Assembly (NCBI RefSeq): GCF_004210375.1
Contig: NC_134825.1
Coordinates: 64,161,558-64,225,557, forward strand
Reading direction: 5' to 3'
Length of the DNA stretch: 64,000 nucleotides
DNA from: Tachypleus tridentatus
Lineage: Eukaryota; Arthropoda; Merostomata; Xiphosura; Limulidae
Positions 33,158 through 45,215 of the stretch are shown here, piece by piece. A program made the translations under genes and the position numbers. The first letter of the stretch is position 1. Every line of letters starts with the position of its first letter. The notes beneath the pieces were generated by a model that made no database searches, had not been told where the DNA came from, and worked only from the letters and a program-made list of their open reading frames with translations.

Positions 33158-34500
33158 TAACTCAGACTAACAAAAATCTATATAACAGTGTATGGAAAAT
33201 TTTAACTTCGTTGATTTAACTTTCCAAATGCAAAAGAAGTTATAATAGTTTCTGTAGCGCCCGCACTGGTGAAATAAACACTTGCACTCTTGCTCATAAC
33301 AGATTGCTTGATTAATAAGTGAAACACTAAATGTTCCTGCAAAGCTCATTAGTAAACTGGTTTAGAATTATATGAGGAGTGAACTTACGAAATAAAGTGT
33401 TTTAACGATTTGAGTTGGAATCGTTCGTTAAGAAAACGAAAAATGCAAATTACAGTCAACATGACAATGAAAGCGTTTTATTTCTTCCACTATAAATACA
33501 GTTCCACAGTTTCTTGTAATATCCTAACATTCACCGAGCGATGAAATTAATCTCACAAATAAAGCTAAATTCATCTACACGCTAATTTCCTCGCATTTAT
33601 GGTACTTTTCGTATATCTATCTTTCTTAGAAACACACAATCAATATTCACAAAACTGAACTCTGAATAACTGGCTGATATTAACAGACAAACTGACTAAC
33701 CTGTTCATGAACATAGTAAAAAATAATAATTTACTAAAGCCCATCTCCCGTTTTATATTGTTCAAACTATTCTAAATATCATTCAGAGCTTGAGTGACGC
33801 CCGTCACACTACGTAAACCTCCCTTCAGCTAATCAATAGCAGAAACCTCTTTAAAAGCACGTCTTAAAACTGTCTCCCCAAATGTCTTGTGAAGCTCCTT
33901 GTACAATTATTACACACAAAAAAAAGAGAAGTACATTGAAGGGAAAATTTCATAGTTGATAATGAAGTAGGTTTTGATAATGAAGCACATTAACATTCAT
34001 AAATCTGTGCATTTTAACAACTAATTCATTAATAAAAATACGTAAAACTCGAAGTTCACATATAAAATTAACAAACAAAATAATTTTTGTCCTTTACTCA
34101 CTTATTGGAACTCAACTTTTCAGCCACCAAATATTTTGAATTTTTTTCGTATCTTACAGTACGAAGAAAATATGACTTCTTTTCCATAATAATCACAGCT
34201 GCCTCAAATCCTATGACTTATTATGACTTAGCAATCCATAATATAAAACACGTTTGCCTCAGTCTACTCCACAAAACAAATACTTTAGCATATCTCAAAA
34301 AGGTATAACATCAATATATTTTGTATTCACTGGTTACTTTATTTGGAGTTTTAAAGCATCTACTTGGAGAGACGTAGGCTCCAAAATATGCTATAAGTTG
34401 TCTACTGCAACCTATTTGCTGAAAATTATAGTTTTAATTGATTCAGAGAAATAAGTAGATAATTATAGTGAAAATAATGAATAAGGTTTATTTTACAAAT
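33158..34500. other. No feature recognised
   Basis: ORFs of 60, 73 and 66 codons (33167-33349 minus; 34087-34308 and 34254-34454 plus) are AT-rich, overlap each other in part and show no motif. A GC-richer stretch lies at 33775-33900. Confidence 0.5.
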
Positions 34501-34502
34501 GT

Positions 34503-35330
34503 TTACAACCAATGTAATGATAAAAAGATGGTTGAAATGATTAAAATGTTTTGAACCAATTTCAGATGATACCAACACGCTTTGTTATGGTACGATATTA
34601 TATGAAGAAACATTGAGGAAACACGATCTCCAAAACACTCTGTTATATTCTGGTTGCTATTCGTCCTTGTAGAGGGATTAACGGGCACAGCCTGTCAAAA
34701 GTAAGTTTGTTCCACACGTCTTTGATCCAGAGTAAGCTGGAACAACACCAGCAAGATCAAATACATATTGTTTTTCTCCAGAACTTTTCACCAAGATGAG
34801 TACAGAAATGGATGAAACGTGATTTATCAAAGTTTTTCAGTCAGTTACGATTCACGGTTTACTCTGTAATCTAAGAAGCACTTAAAGCATGATATCATCT
34901 ATTCATCCGACATAGCAGTCTTCAGACTGGTACTTAATTGTCATATGGTAATTTTAAATTATTCTGCACAAGGTGAGGTTTTAATTATTATTGAAAGAAT
35001 CGGTTCACTTGGACACAGTCTAGTCTACGTTGGAGTTTAGAAGGACATCCATCAGAACTTTCTTTGATCAGCCATTATCGGTTTGTGGTCACAGATTTCT
35101 GGTGGTTGATATATTCACTTTAATGCCGTTGTTACTGAACGTTATTGTCAGGTGTCTTAGAAAAGACAGTCAAAGAAGCGGAGCTTTCAATAACGATCAC
35201 ATTAGATAGGAAGTTTCCTGTCGTCATGACCATTTGAAAGTCAAAGAGATTCTTGCCCTTATCCATAGCTTTGTACAATATCTAAGATCTGAATATAATA
35301 GCCAAATATTTATAGAGCTTAACCAATCAT
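34503..35330 (-). other. Less AT-rich unique region with possible promoter and coding signals
   Basis: This patch is visibly richer in G and C and free of known repeats. On the minus strand it shows an ATTGG (CCAAT) box at 35323-35327, TATAAATA at 35307-35314, a TCAGAT initiator-like word near 35292, and then an ATG at 35266 opening a 44-codon ORF (MDKGKNLFDFQMVMTTGNFL start) that stops at 35132. Further along the same strand a second open stretch reads KSSGEKQYVFDLAGVVPAY and TCGTNLLLTGCAR before a stop near 34680. I do not recognise a protein. It could be a decayed coding element, a small gene with introns, or chance. Confidence 0.25.
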
Positions 35331-35643
35331 ATGGTATATCAAAAAATTAATTTGTTTTGCATATGCATATAAATGGAGGTTTTTCTGCAAATGTGTGTAT
35401 ATGGAAGAGGTTCCAGTAAAGTGAATAGTTATTGTATTTTACAAAACATAAGACAACAAAAACACATGTACAATATTTAACTAATATTAATACTATATTA
35501 AGAGTAAAACATAAAAACTGATGTTTTTGACAGTGAAAAATAAAATATTTATCATTACTTACAGTTGACTAATTTCGGTAGCACAGTATGTGTAAGTGTC
35601 TGTAGATACTACTGTATTAACTACTGATGTATTTAAAATATAT

Positions 35644-35860
35644 TTCGAATCCCCGTCACACCAAACATACTCGTCCATTCATCCGAGGGGATGTTATAAT
35701 GTGATGGTCAAGCCTACTATTCGTTGGTAAAAGAGTAGCCCAACAGTTGGCCTTTGGTGTGATGACTAGTTGCCTTCCCTCTAGTCTTACACTGCTAAGT
35801 TAGGGACGGCTAACGCAGATAGCTCTCGTGTAGCTTTGCGCGAAATTAAAACAAACAAAC
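35644..35860 (+). mobile_element. SINE-A, 5'-truncated, with target duplication
   Basis: Starts inside the B box (TTCGAATCCCCGTC) and runs to GCTTTGCGCGAAATTA plus AAACAAAC. The 13-bp duplication ATTTAAAATATAT is at 35631-35643 and 35861-35873. The truncation therefore happened during insertion, as expected for target-primed reverse transcription. Confidence 0.95.
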
Positions 35861-36156
35861 ATTTAAAATATATGTTATCAAATATATATGTTTATGTATG
35901 TATTTAAATGTCCGACCTTCTCTATGTGTTTCTTTATTGGTTGTAGATGATTTCATTTATCATAATTATTTATAACTGTCGTACTTTTTATCATAGCCTT
36001 TGCTTTTCCAGAATTACATAAATGTAAATTTAACACTAATTTCGTATATTTTCTATTTCAATTTTATTCAGAAAATACATTATTGCCCGCTTGCAAACCT
36101 GAATTTTATTGATATGCCATCTTTATAATTATTTCCAAACCAAACTGTTTCATTTT

Positions 36157-36279
36157 TTTCCGTACCATTATAACATCCCTACGGTTGAAAGAGCGAGCAT
36201 GTTTGGTATGACGGGGATTCAAACCTGCAACTCTCGAATTACAAGTCGAGTGTTTTAACTACCTGGCCATACCGGGCCC
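36157..36279 (-). mobile_element. SINE-A head only, with target duplication
   Basis: Holds the tRNA head and about 40 bases after it (to the complement of GTTATAATGGTACGG) and then a run of T, i.e. an A tail on the element strand. TTCATTTT at 36149-36156 and 36280-36287 is the likely duplication. The usual 3' half is absent. A box TGGCCAGGTAG; B box GGTTTGAATCC. Confidence 0.75.
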
Positions 36280-37193
36280 TTCATTTTGACCTTGTAAGGT
36301 TATCAACCCTTCAGTTATGTGAGGCAATGGATTTGACAAATCATTTATACATAATTGTAGTTGGTTTGGCTAGCCAAATAATGATGCTTATCATGTTTCT
36401 AGGCTGTGGCTCAGATAAAAAATGCCATGGATTTCAAAGCTGTGACGAGGTTTGACAAATTACAACTTGTATGCATTGTACACGTTTCTCTAAATTCAAA
36501 AGTTCTGTAAATTTGTAAGTGTTCAGCCAATTAATTTCGTAGTATTGTCTATTTTAATTCATAATTTCATTATTTTTTTGCGGTCTCAAACAAAACATTA
36601 TGAGTTATTATTATGAAACTTGCCGTATTTTTAGTCTCTTCTTCTACATATAATTGTTAAACACGTCAACCGAGACTTTCGAATATTCGTTATTTGATTT
36701 GTCTAACATTTAGATCTTTTTTGATTATCAAACATCTAATTCTATGACTAAGAGACAAGAACTTAAAATATGTATGTGGAGGCTAAACAAAAGAACCAAC
36801 ATTATACTAGTTGCGTTCCCTATCTCCTATTTGTTTTTATTGATTAGTTTTCTTTCTATTATTAGATTGCAGTGAGGATTTTTAACAGATAGGGGCTATG
36901 AAATTACAAATTCCCACTTTCGATTTTCAGAAAGATTTCGAGAAATACAATATAAATATACTAGTAAGCTCTGGTCCTTTTGAGATGAGTTTATAATAGA
37001 AAGTAAGAGATAGAAAAAAATAATAATAAATTCATGCCAATGTTATCTTTGTGATAAAGCAGTAATATTAGGTACCAAAGAAAAAGACCGCATACACAGG
37101 ATTTTGACATAGGACGGTTATCTACTTGAATATTGTATTCTTGTGATGGTTAATTACTCACTCCCAACTAGAAAGTGGTATAATTTCACTGGA

Positions 37194-37305
37194 GTGTGTT
37201 TTTCTTATATGAAAGCCCCATCAGGCTATCTGCTGAGTCCACCGAGGGTAATCGAACTGCTGATTTTAGCATTGTAAATTCGCAGCCGTACCGTTGTACT
37301 AACGG
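37194..37305 (-). mobile_element. SINE-C, full length
   Basis: GTGTGTTTTTCTTATATG at the left is the tail complement; GTACCGTTGTACTAACGG at the right is the head. CACTGGAGTG and CACTTGAGTG flank it as an imperfect duplication. Confidence 0.87.
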
Positions 37306-38347
37306 ACACTCACTTGAGTGAGTAATTCGTACAACAAATAGCCAAATCTACAACAAAAACTGGCCACAGACAAAATATTGTAGCTTCGGTTATTCAAATG
37401 AAATTTCAACTTTCTACTAACATTTCTAAGGCACTAGTCTTACCTTTTGAACCACTGCAGGAATATAGCATCGTCTAATGTAATGGTCCTTAACCTTCTG
37501 AGCTCTATAAGGATGCAGCATTTTATAAATGTGGCGTAGTTTAGCATAGTGTCGTAAAAAGTAGTATCTAAACTAGGAGGTACCAGTGGTCATGAATCAA
37601 TTGTGTATCGGACTATTAAAATAGGGAGAAATATAGAACACTAGTTAGCTTTAGATTAAATGAATATTTTTCGACTCGAAAGGTTTTTCTTTACGATTAT
37701 TACTCGTAAAATTCGGATTATTATTTTAGTTCACTAGAACTTTTGTGTGCACTCTATTTTTCTATGACCTTAGCTTCAAGCTGAGAGAGCATATAATACT
37801 TATTCACAGTATTCTTTGTATTAACTATTTTTATTATAGCAATGAACTTTTATGCAGGGAGTTTTCTATGTGAACATTTGTATGTGAGAAATGTTTTGAT
37901 GGCTCATATTCTTCACATAATGTGTTACAGCATGCAAAAGTGTGAATACTAGATTCCTTTATTGTACAATTCTCTGTCTTTACTCCTTCTTAAGATACAT
38001 ATGATGAGCAATACACTCAGGTAAGAGAAGGGGAGGGCAATATTTTTATTATAGTATAGTCTATAACATTCTACTTATACCACTTGACAGCAGTCCCCAT
38101 ACGTGACAGTGATAATTTGATGAACTGATGATACTAGTAATTGAATGGTTGTATGTGGAAATAATGTTTATGTTTTATTTATGTCTTCAAGTTTGTGAAA
38201 GTAATGTAGAAAATCATCACAATATAGTAACTTAGGATTTCCATTTTTATATATTAAATTTAAAAAGAAACTCTCACGGAATTTTGAAAAAGGATAAATA
38301 TATAATTTGTTGGACAAAGGTAATTTATTTGGTTGACACTTAGAAAG

Positions 38348-38630
38348 GTTTTATTTGTTTGTTTTGGAATCTCGCTTAAAGCTACAAGAGGGCTATCTAC
38401 GCTAGCCGTCCTTAATTAAGCAGTGTAAGACTAGAGGAAAGGCAGCTGGTCATCACCACCCACCGCCAACTCTTGGGCTACTCTTTTACCAGCAAATAAA
38501 GGTATTGACCGTCACATTATAACGCCCCCACGGCTGAAAGGTCGAACATGTTTGGTGCGACGGGGATTCGAACCCGCGAACCTCAGATTACGAGTCGAAC
38601 GCCTTAGTCCACCTGGCAATGCCGGGCCCT
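38348..38630 (-). mobile_element. SINE-A, full length, with target duplication
   Basis: TTAGAAAG at 38340-38347 and 38631-38638 brackets it. B box GGTTCGAATCC is perfect; the A box TTGCCAGGTGG has one change. One of the more intact copies. Confidence 0.93.
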
Positions 38631-38638
38631 TTAGAAAG

Positions 38639-39887
38639 ATAACGACTATAATACTCGGTCGAGAGGGCGACTTTTACTGACCTAAAATGAATGATCTCCG
38701 TATCTGACCCCAATAATTCATATATTCAGTGAGTGATATAGATATTAGGTGTCAATAATGTGGTGATCCAACCCTGATATGTTACCATGAAGACATGTGA
38801 GCAACAAGATCATACGTTTTTCATCGTCACATTTACTGTCAACAAGCATCTGAAATTTGAAAGTGACACGTCATACTCTTAGAGATAACATAGAGGTTAT
38901 ATTTTAAATATCAAAAGAAAGAATACAATGAAATGTAAGGTTATTCAAGAAAGTCGTGCCTCGAGATAATCGTGACGATAATTAGTGTTACCATTATCTC
39001 TTTCACAGAAGTTTTACAACAATCACAGCTTTTCACTAGATGATTTTGAAAATCAATATAGATTACTCATAAATTTGGAATTGTAAATATTCGTATACGA
39101 AAACTACCTTAAAATTATTATCTATTTTATCCACTTCGTCTTTTTCCAATTATGAATTAATAAGCAATATAAGAAAAAAATACATAATAGTTCTAAAAGC
39201 TAACCACATTTCATAGTTTGTCTACAAAACCAACTTTATTGTATTTTAGAATTTTAATTACACTACAGTTATATTTTGGTGTAGTAAATACATTAGTTTC
39301 ATTATATAAATGTCGACTCATTTAAACTTTATCCAGTCACTTTCGCTGACAAAAATACAAGTCACAGTTTCTTAATGATTAGCAAAAAAGATAGTTCTTA
39401 GTAATCCGTGATACTGTCAATAGTGGTGTATTGTATGTTAGTTAGTATTTAGAGTAATGTGCAATGGTAAATTAAGTATGTTTAAATATTCTTGGAGAAG
39501 TTAGGGATAATACAGTATATATGAGCACTTCTGATAAAAAAAAGGCTCTGAGTTTTTTAAAGAAAGACAATTAACAGAATGATTAATTTCTTAAGTTTAT
39601 ATATTAAACACTAAGCACTGGATGAAAATTATCTAAAAGGGCTAACGTAAAGGGCAACATGAAACTTTGAAACATAATATGCTAAGAGCTAGGACCATTT
39701 AAAACTGAAGTTTATCAGAATATTAATTTCATTTACTGAATATAGTTGTTAATTCTTTAAAGACAGTTTTCTCGTAAGTACGTCTAATCGCACTATACAA
39801 ATTCTTATTACATTAAAAAATAAACTTCTACACATTTAGAGGTTAAATCTAATTACTTAAGTTTTCGGTAACGACAAGTGAGTTACA
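38639..39887. other. No feature recognised
   Basis: No ORF of 60 codons and no SINE landmark. A GC-richer patch at 38660-38800 cannot be assigned. Confidence 0.55.
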
Positions 39888-40012
39888 CAGTAGTTAAGTC
39901 CGCAGGATCGTGGCTCGAATCTCATCATTGAGCACGCTTGCCATTTCAGTCAGGGTGGCGTTATAATATGCTGGTCACTTCCACTTTTCTTTGGTAAAGA
40001 GTAGCCAAAAAG
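39888..40012 (+). mobile_element. SINE-A, old, 5' part only
   Basis: ACAGTAGTTAAGTCCGC, GGCTCGAATCTCATC (B box), GCACGCTTGCCATTTCAGTC and GGCGTTATAATATGC match the first half; similarity ends after GGTAAAGAGTAGCC. Confidence 0.75.
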
Positions 40013-40542
40013 ATGAGTTTTCTACATATAAGTGTCATAAGTATACGAGCACATATGTTTGATACATGCATTTAGAAGTCTTAAAGATGAAAGACACGTT
40101 ATCTTTCGAAAGCGCCCTCTAATAATATACTGGAAGAACTAATAAAATTTCTATATTAAGAAAATATAAAAAGAAGCTCAAAATAATTTGCAGTAATATA
40201 TGAAAATACTTAAAATTTAACTATTTTGCATTATGAATTAATAATTTTTCTCTACACATGCATGATTATTAATACTATGTAAAAGGTATTTCATTAGTTT
40301 TCCATAAAAAATAATTTTAACAATATTACAAAACAGTTTATTTAAACGTCTGAATAATAAGTTAGTGATGTACAACTTTAACATATCATCTTATGAGAAA
40401 ATATATAACTTGTTATCCCTAAATGAACTACTTCCTTGGTTTATTTAACTTTAGACTTGCTGATTTTATACACTGTGTGATTATTACGTATTTAATTCTG
40501 AAATATCTGTATGTAAGAACAATCTACTCTTCTTTCTCATGT

Positions 40543-40605
40543 CTCTGTCGGTGGACTCAGCAGCTAGACCGATGTGGCTTTGCTATAAGAAAACACACAC
40601 ACACA
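40543..40605 (+). mobile_element. SINE-C, 5'-truncated, with target duplication
   Basis: Retains TCGGTGGACTCAGCAGC to GGCTTTGCTATAAGAAAA and an AC repeat. CTCATGT at 40536-40542 and 40606-40612 is the duplication. The tRNA head is missing, as in the copy at 3720. Confidence 0.88.
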
Positions 40606-40805
40606 CTCATGTTTCTTCACGTATTAATGATTTAATTTTGTGTTATTCTACGATTGTTTTCTTGGTGTATGAGAAGAGAGAGATACAAACTGAATTAAAA
40701 ACAAAAGTGTTTTTCTTTCCTTCTTAGTTGAAGTGATTAAAACAGACACAAAAACTTCATAAACTTCAATGTGCTTTGAAGTGTGCTGATGTACAGTCTG
40801 TAAAC

Positions 40806-40933
40806 GTTGATATCCTTTCAACAGTCTTGTTCAATAAGTTGATATCCTTTCAACAGTCTTGTTCAATAAGTTGATATCCTTTCAACAGTCTTGTTCAATA
40901 AGTTGATATCCTTTCAACAGTCTTGTTCAATAA
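40806..40933. repeat. 32-bp tandem repeat, four units
   Basis: Four identical or near-identical units starting GTTGATATCCTTTCAACAGT at 40806, 40838, 40870 and 40902. They join without a gap to the 45-bp array and share its first 29 and last 3 bases. Confidence 0.93.
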
Positions 40934-41833
40934 GTTGATATCCTTTCACCAGTTTTGTTCAACATGCTCATTCAATAACTTGATATCCTTTCACCAGTCT
41001 TGTTCAACATGTTCATTCAATAAGTTGACATCGTTTCACCAGTCTTATTCAATATGTTCATTCAGTAAGTTGACATCGTTTCACCAGTCTTGTTCAACAT
41101 GTTCATTCAATAAGTTGACATCATTTCACCAGTCTTGTTCAACATGTTCATTCAATAAGTTGACATCATTTCACCAGTCTTGTTCAACATGTTCATTCAA
41201 TAAGTTGACATCGTTTCACCAGTCTTGTTCAACATGTTCATTCAATAAGTCGACATCATTTCACCAGTCTTGTTCAACATGTTCATTCAATAAGTCGACA
41301 TCATTTCACCAGTCTTGTTCAACATGTTCATTCAATAAGTTGACATCGTTTCACCAGTCTTGTTCAACATGTTCATTCAATAAGTCGACATCATTTCACC
41401 AGTCTTGTTCAACATGTTCATTCAATAAGTTGACATCGTTTCACTAGTCTTGTTCAACATGTTCATTCAATAAGTCGACATCATTTCACCAGTCTTGTTC
41501 AACATGTTCATTCAATAAGTTGACATCATTTCACCAGTCTTGTTCAACATGTTCATTCAATAAGTCGACATAATTTCACCAGTCTTGTTCAACATGTTCA
41601 TTCAATAAGTTGACATCGTTTCACCAGTCTTGTTCAACATGTTCATTCAATAAGTTGACATCATTTCACCAGTCTTGTTCAACATGTTCATTCAATAAGT
41701 TGACATCATTTCACCAGTCTTGTTCAACATGTTCATTCAATAAGTCGACATCATTTCACCAGTCTTGTTCAACATGTTCATTCAATAAGTTGACATCGTT
41801 TCACCAGTCTTGTTCAACACGTTTATTGTTAAC
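40934..41833. repeat. 45-bp minisatellite, twenty units
   Basis: Units start GTTGACATC(A/G)TTTCACCAG (first two: TTGATATCC). The 45-bp unit equals the neighbouring 32-bp unit plus 13 bases (CATGTTCATTCAA). Variant positions (GTTGACA or GTCGACA; TCATTT or TCGTTT) are shared by scattered units, a sign of repeated block duplication. The plus strand stays open in 15-codon steps (174 codons from 40923, 76 from 41610), but is broken by CACTAG and CATAAT changes, so no protein is inferred. Confidence 0.95.
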
Positions 41834-42000
41834 ATTTTAGAATGAAGCTTCTTATCATCCTCAGTGCTAAAGGTACTTATTTTATATTCTGAGCAGTAGT
41901 TTTTCTTAACTGGTTCTCTAGAGGGTCATGAAAATAAATTTAATCGTTTCATTAAATGTATGCATACTCATATAAATTATTATTCTTCAGTCTATGAGTA

Positions 42001-42127
42001 CCAAATTTGAATTCCATCAACGAACATACTCGCCTTTTTAGTCATGCGGGCGTTATAAGATGATGGCCAATCCCACTATTTTTTGGCAAAGAGTATCTCA
42101 AGAGTTGGCAGTGTGTATGGTATTAAC
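42001..42127 (+). mobile_element. SINE-A, middle part, old
   Basis: TTTGAATTCCATC (B-box remnant), ACGAACATACTCGCC, GCGGGCGTTATAAGATGATG and CTCAAGAGTTGGCAG are in order; head and tail are missing. Confidence 0.75.
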
Positions 42128-42667
42128 ACGCTTTAAAATTAGGAACTGCAACTGATTTTTACCAGTTCATCAAAAAGGAGAGTAAATACCAAATACAATA
42201 TATATAGATACTTAAAACTAGTTGTAGATGTGCATATGCATTTTGAAGGTTCTATAGATCATGCAGATGGAATATACAAATTATATGATGAAGACAAATA
42301 TGTTTATTTTTCACACAAAACTTCAAACGGTCTGTAACAGTTTAGATGAAACTGATGTCGTATATTTACACTCATATCTTTAGTACAAATACTTTTGTAA
42401 CACATTTGATTATTTATGTACAATAGAATTGTACACTTTACCCAAAGTTTCCGATGTCTCTTGTATATATACATAGTAAATTTCGGAATATAATCCACAT
42501 TCATTTTTCAATACAGGGTCTGCCCAATAAACATTCGGTTTATGTAATTTGCACTTATTTGACTTATGCAAAAAAAACAAACAACAACAGATGTAACATA
42601 GAAGTTCATAAGAAAAACAAACTATTTGTTTACATCATCTCGTGAGTTAACCTTGTTGAAGCTTAGT

Positions 42668-42788
42668 TTGGTGTGTATGTTTTTATAGCAAAGTCACATG
42701 GGGCTATCTGCTGTATTCACCGAGGGATATCAAACCCCTAATTTTAGCGTTGCAAATCCGTAGACTTACTGCTGTCCCAGAGAGAGAC
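42668..42788 (-). mobile_element. SINE-C, full length, with target duplication
   Basis: AGCTTAGT at 42660-42667 and 42789-42796 brackets the copy. TTTTTATAGCAAAGTCAC is the tail side and TTACTGCTGTCCCAG the head side. Confidence 0.9.
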
Positions 42789-43637
42789 AGCTTAGTATGG
42801 AGTCAGAAAACTGCATTACATATGTACATTATAAAGATGAAACCTTTCATATAAAAAACTCATTGCTCTTTTTGTTACCCTATCCCTGAAATACTTTCGA
42901 GCTATTCTTCTTAACCTGATAAAAATAATCGATGCACTGTTAAAGGAAAAACCTTATTTCTAATATTGAAGAGTGTATAGCAATCTACTTCTTGAGATTG
43001 TAACAAGAGGACAAAAAAAAAAGGAAAAAAACCTATATAATTCTGCTATCAAGAAAACAGTGAGAGGTGTGTGGGAAGTCAAACTTTAATTGTTTTAGTT
43101 ACAAAGTTCAAGAAGAGAAGCTGCTGTCACAGTTACTAAACTTACATTTTCAACAGTTGGTCATAATAGTTGTCTCAGATTCAAATTTGAATGATCTTTG
43201 AAGTGAAAACTGTACTAGAAGGTTACTGTACTCTAACTCTAATGATTTGTTTCCTTCAAGACTGTTGAAACTAATAGTTAATAATTACAAAGCATTTTTT
43301 CTTTATATGTTTCATACAAATGCCTGGTTTTTTTTTTCAAGACAAATTGTTAATTTAAGTGATGTATATTGTTAGTCGTTTCATATTGGTCTTATAGGGA
43401 AGTTTGTTACAATGGCGCGTTCATATTTGTGTAACTTATTCTAATCGTCTTAAAATAATTAGTTTTTAAGGCTGTTGATAATTTTTGCTCATTTTCATAT
43501 GGATATTTATATGATCTGTTTATTTATGCGGTTACTGAATTGAGTCAACACATATGAAAAAGTTAAGTAAGAGAGGATTAGAAAATACGTTATCATATGT
43601 TTCCCAATGATTACTTATGCTTCCAAAATTAAGGCCA

Positions 43638-43925
43638 TGACCAAAGTCTACCATATCAGTCTGTTAAAGAGGTAATTGAGAGAGAAGGAAACCTTACAGC
43701 TGTAGCTATTGAGATATGGATTGACATGGTGGGTGTGGCTGTCATAGAACCAAAATCAAAAGACAGTGAATTTGTTATAGAAAATGAAGAGCTGCTAGAT
43801 CCAAGAGACACACAAGAATGTTTGAATAAGTGAAAACTGACTGGCAAGAAGAAGAAACACGTAAACAGATGGATTAGGAAAGACAAATCTCAAGCAACAA
43901 AGATCAGAAGAGTTAATATTTAATG
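43638..43925 (+). pseudogene. Ty3/gypsy-like polyprotein fragment, broken
   Basis: The plus strand reads TKVYHISLLKR in one frame, then in another DMVGVAVIEP, FVIENEELLDP and, after a stop, KLTGKKKKHV. From memory, YH..LLKR-type words followed by an acidic linker with ENEELL occur in Ty3/gypsy-type polyproteins near the reverse transcriptase. The fragment is shifted, carries stops and has neither protease, RT nor integrase core left. The block is clearly less AT-rich than its surroundings, and no LTR was seen. The minus-strand 76-codon ORF here is its shadow. Assignment to the superfamily is moderate; it could be another LTR-type element. Confidence 0.5.
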
Positions 43926-45098
43926 ATTGTTTAATTCTCATAACAAGAGTGTTAAAAGTTAATAATTTTAAAGAGTGATAATTGTAAGAAATTTGGTTGT
44001 ATTAGGAAAATTAGTTAAGTGAACCTTCCTAAACCTTTTCCAATCTGTCTTAAGAGTTTTATTGTAAACTTTGATTCACTGTAGATTCTGAGGAGTATTA
44101 GTAAATACTTAGCAACCAAGGGACAAGTTTACATGGCGTAAAACAACAACAAACAACCTCTGAGTCTGTCTTATATTTAATTTTTTATGGGCTAAAATAA
44201 AGTGTTTTTAAATGTTTATAAGGAGATTTTATTTCAAGATTGTATATGACACTTATTTTGTTTTGGAATACATATTTTAGTTGAACAGCGTTTTTGTGAA
44301 GCACATTAAGAATGATACCTGAGATATCAGAATTCAATAAACAAGACATATATACATGTATTTCATAGTTAGTGTATTAGGAATAAATCTATATAATTGG
44401 AGACTGAAAGTAAAGTAAGTTTCTTATGGTTAACAAAAGTTGAAATTTCAACAGAGTTTCTGATAGCAAAAATAAAAATATTCTTAAAATTCCTTATATG
44501 GAAAGAAACGCTGGCTAGATTTACGACTATTTTAGCATGCATGGACTTAAGCATATTTCATTACTTGCTTTTTGTACGTTTCAAAGAAATATTTATATTT
44601 ATTTTATATAGAATGTTATTGAAGTCTAATACTCTTAAGCTGTAATTTCTAAGCTTAAATATCAAAACTGAGATTGCAACCTGAAGCATACATTGCTTCA
44701 TGAATAAGGCTTTGCTCAAACTATTTTTAATTTGGAGAAACTAGTCCCAAGGCAAAATACGCCTAATATTCAATTCTAGTAATTTACAGAATTAATTATC
44801 TTACTTCTCTTGTGAGAAAGTCCACATTGGTCTTTGGATAAGGTTCATAGAAGTACCTAAATAATAGGTATAAGTTTTGTACGTAACTATGTCTTGAAAC
44901 TTGTTAAAAACAGTAAATATCTTCGGAATAAAAAGTACGAGTTATGTTTTTTTTGCGACTCATAATTATTCCTTAATAAATTTATCACATATAAAGTAGA
45001 CTATGCTTTAATACATGCAAGTGTGTATATGATAGTAATTCTTTTAAGAGAGAACTCGAACCAATAATATTGTTATTTATGATTTTCTTTTTCAAAAA
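43926..45098. other. No feature recognised
   Basis: Overlapping opposite-strand ORFs at 44369-44645 (61 and 82 codons) look like chance. GGCGTAAAACAACAACAAAC at 44135 resembles a SINE-type tail without a body. Confidence 0.5.
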
Positions 45099-45215
45099 CT
45101 CTGCGGTGATTTAGTAAGTCTTAAGGCTTATAACAATGAAAACCGCGTTTCGGTAACTGTGTCGTGTACTGAACAGATAAACCCTTGTGCAGCTTTGTGT
45201 TTTATAATTCAACAT
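45099..45215 (+). mobile_element. SINE-B, old
   Basis: CTGCGGTGATTTAGTAAGTC, ACCGCGTTTCGGTAACTGTG, CAGATAAACCCTTGTG and CAGCTTTGTGTTTTATAATTC (first 20 bases given as CAGCTTTGTGTTTTATAATT) follow SINE-B order. A and B boxes are degraded. Confidence 0.72.
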
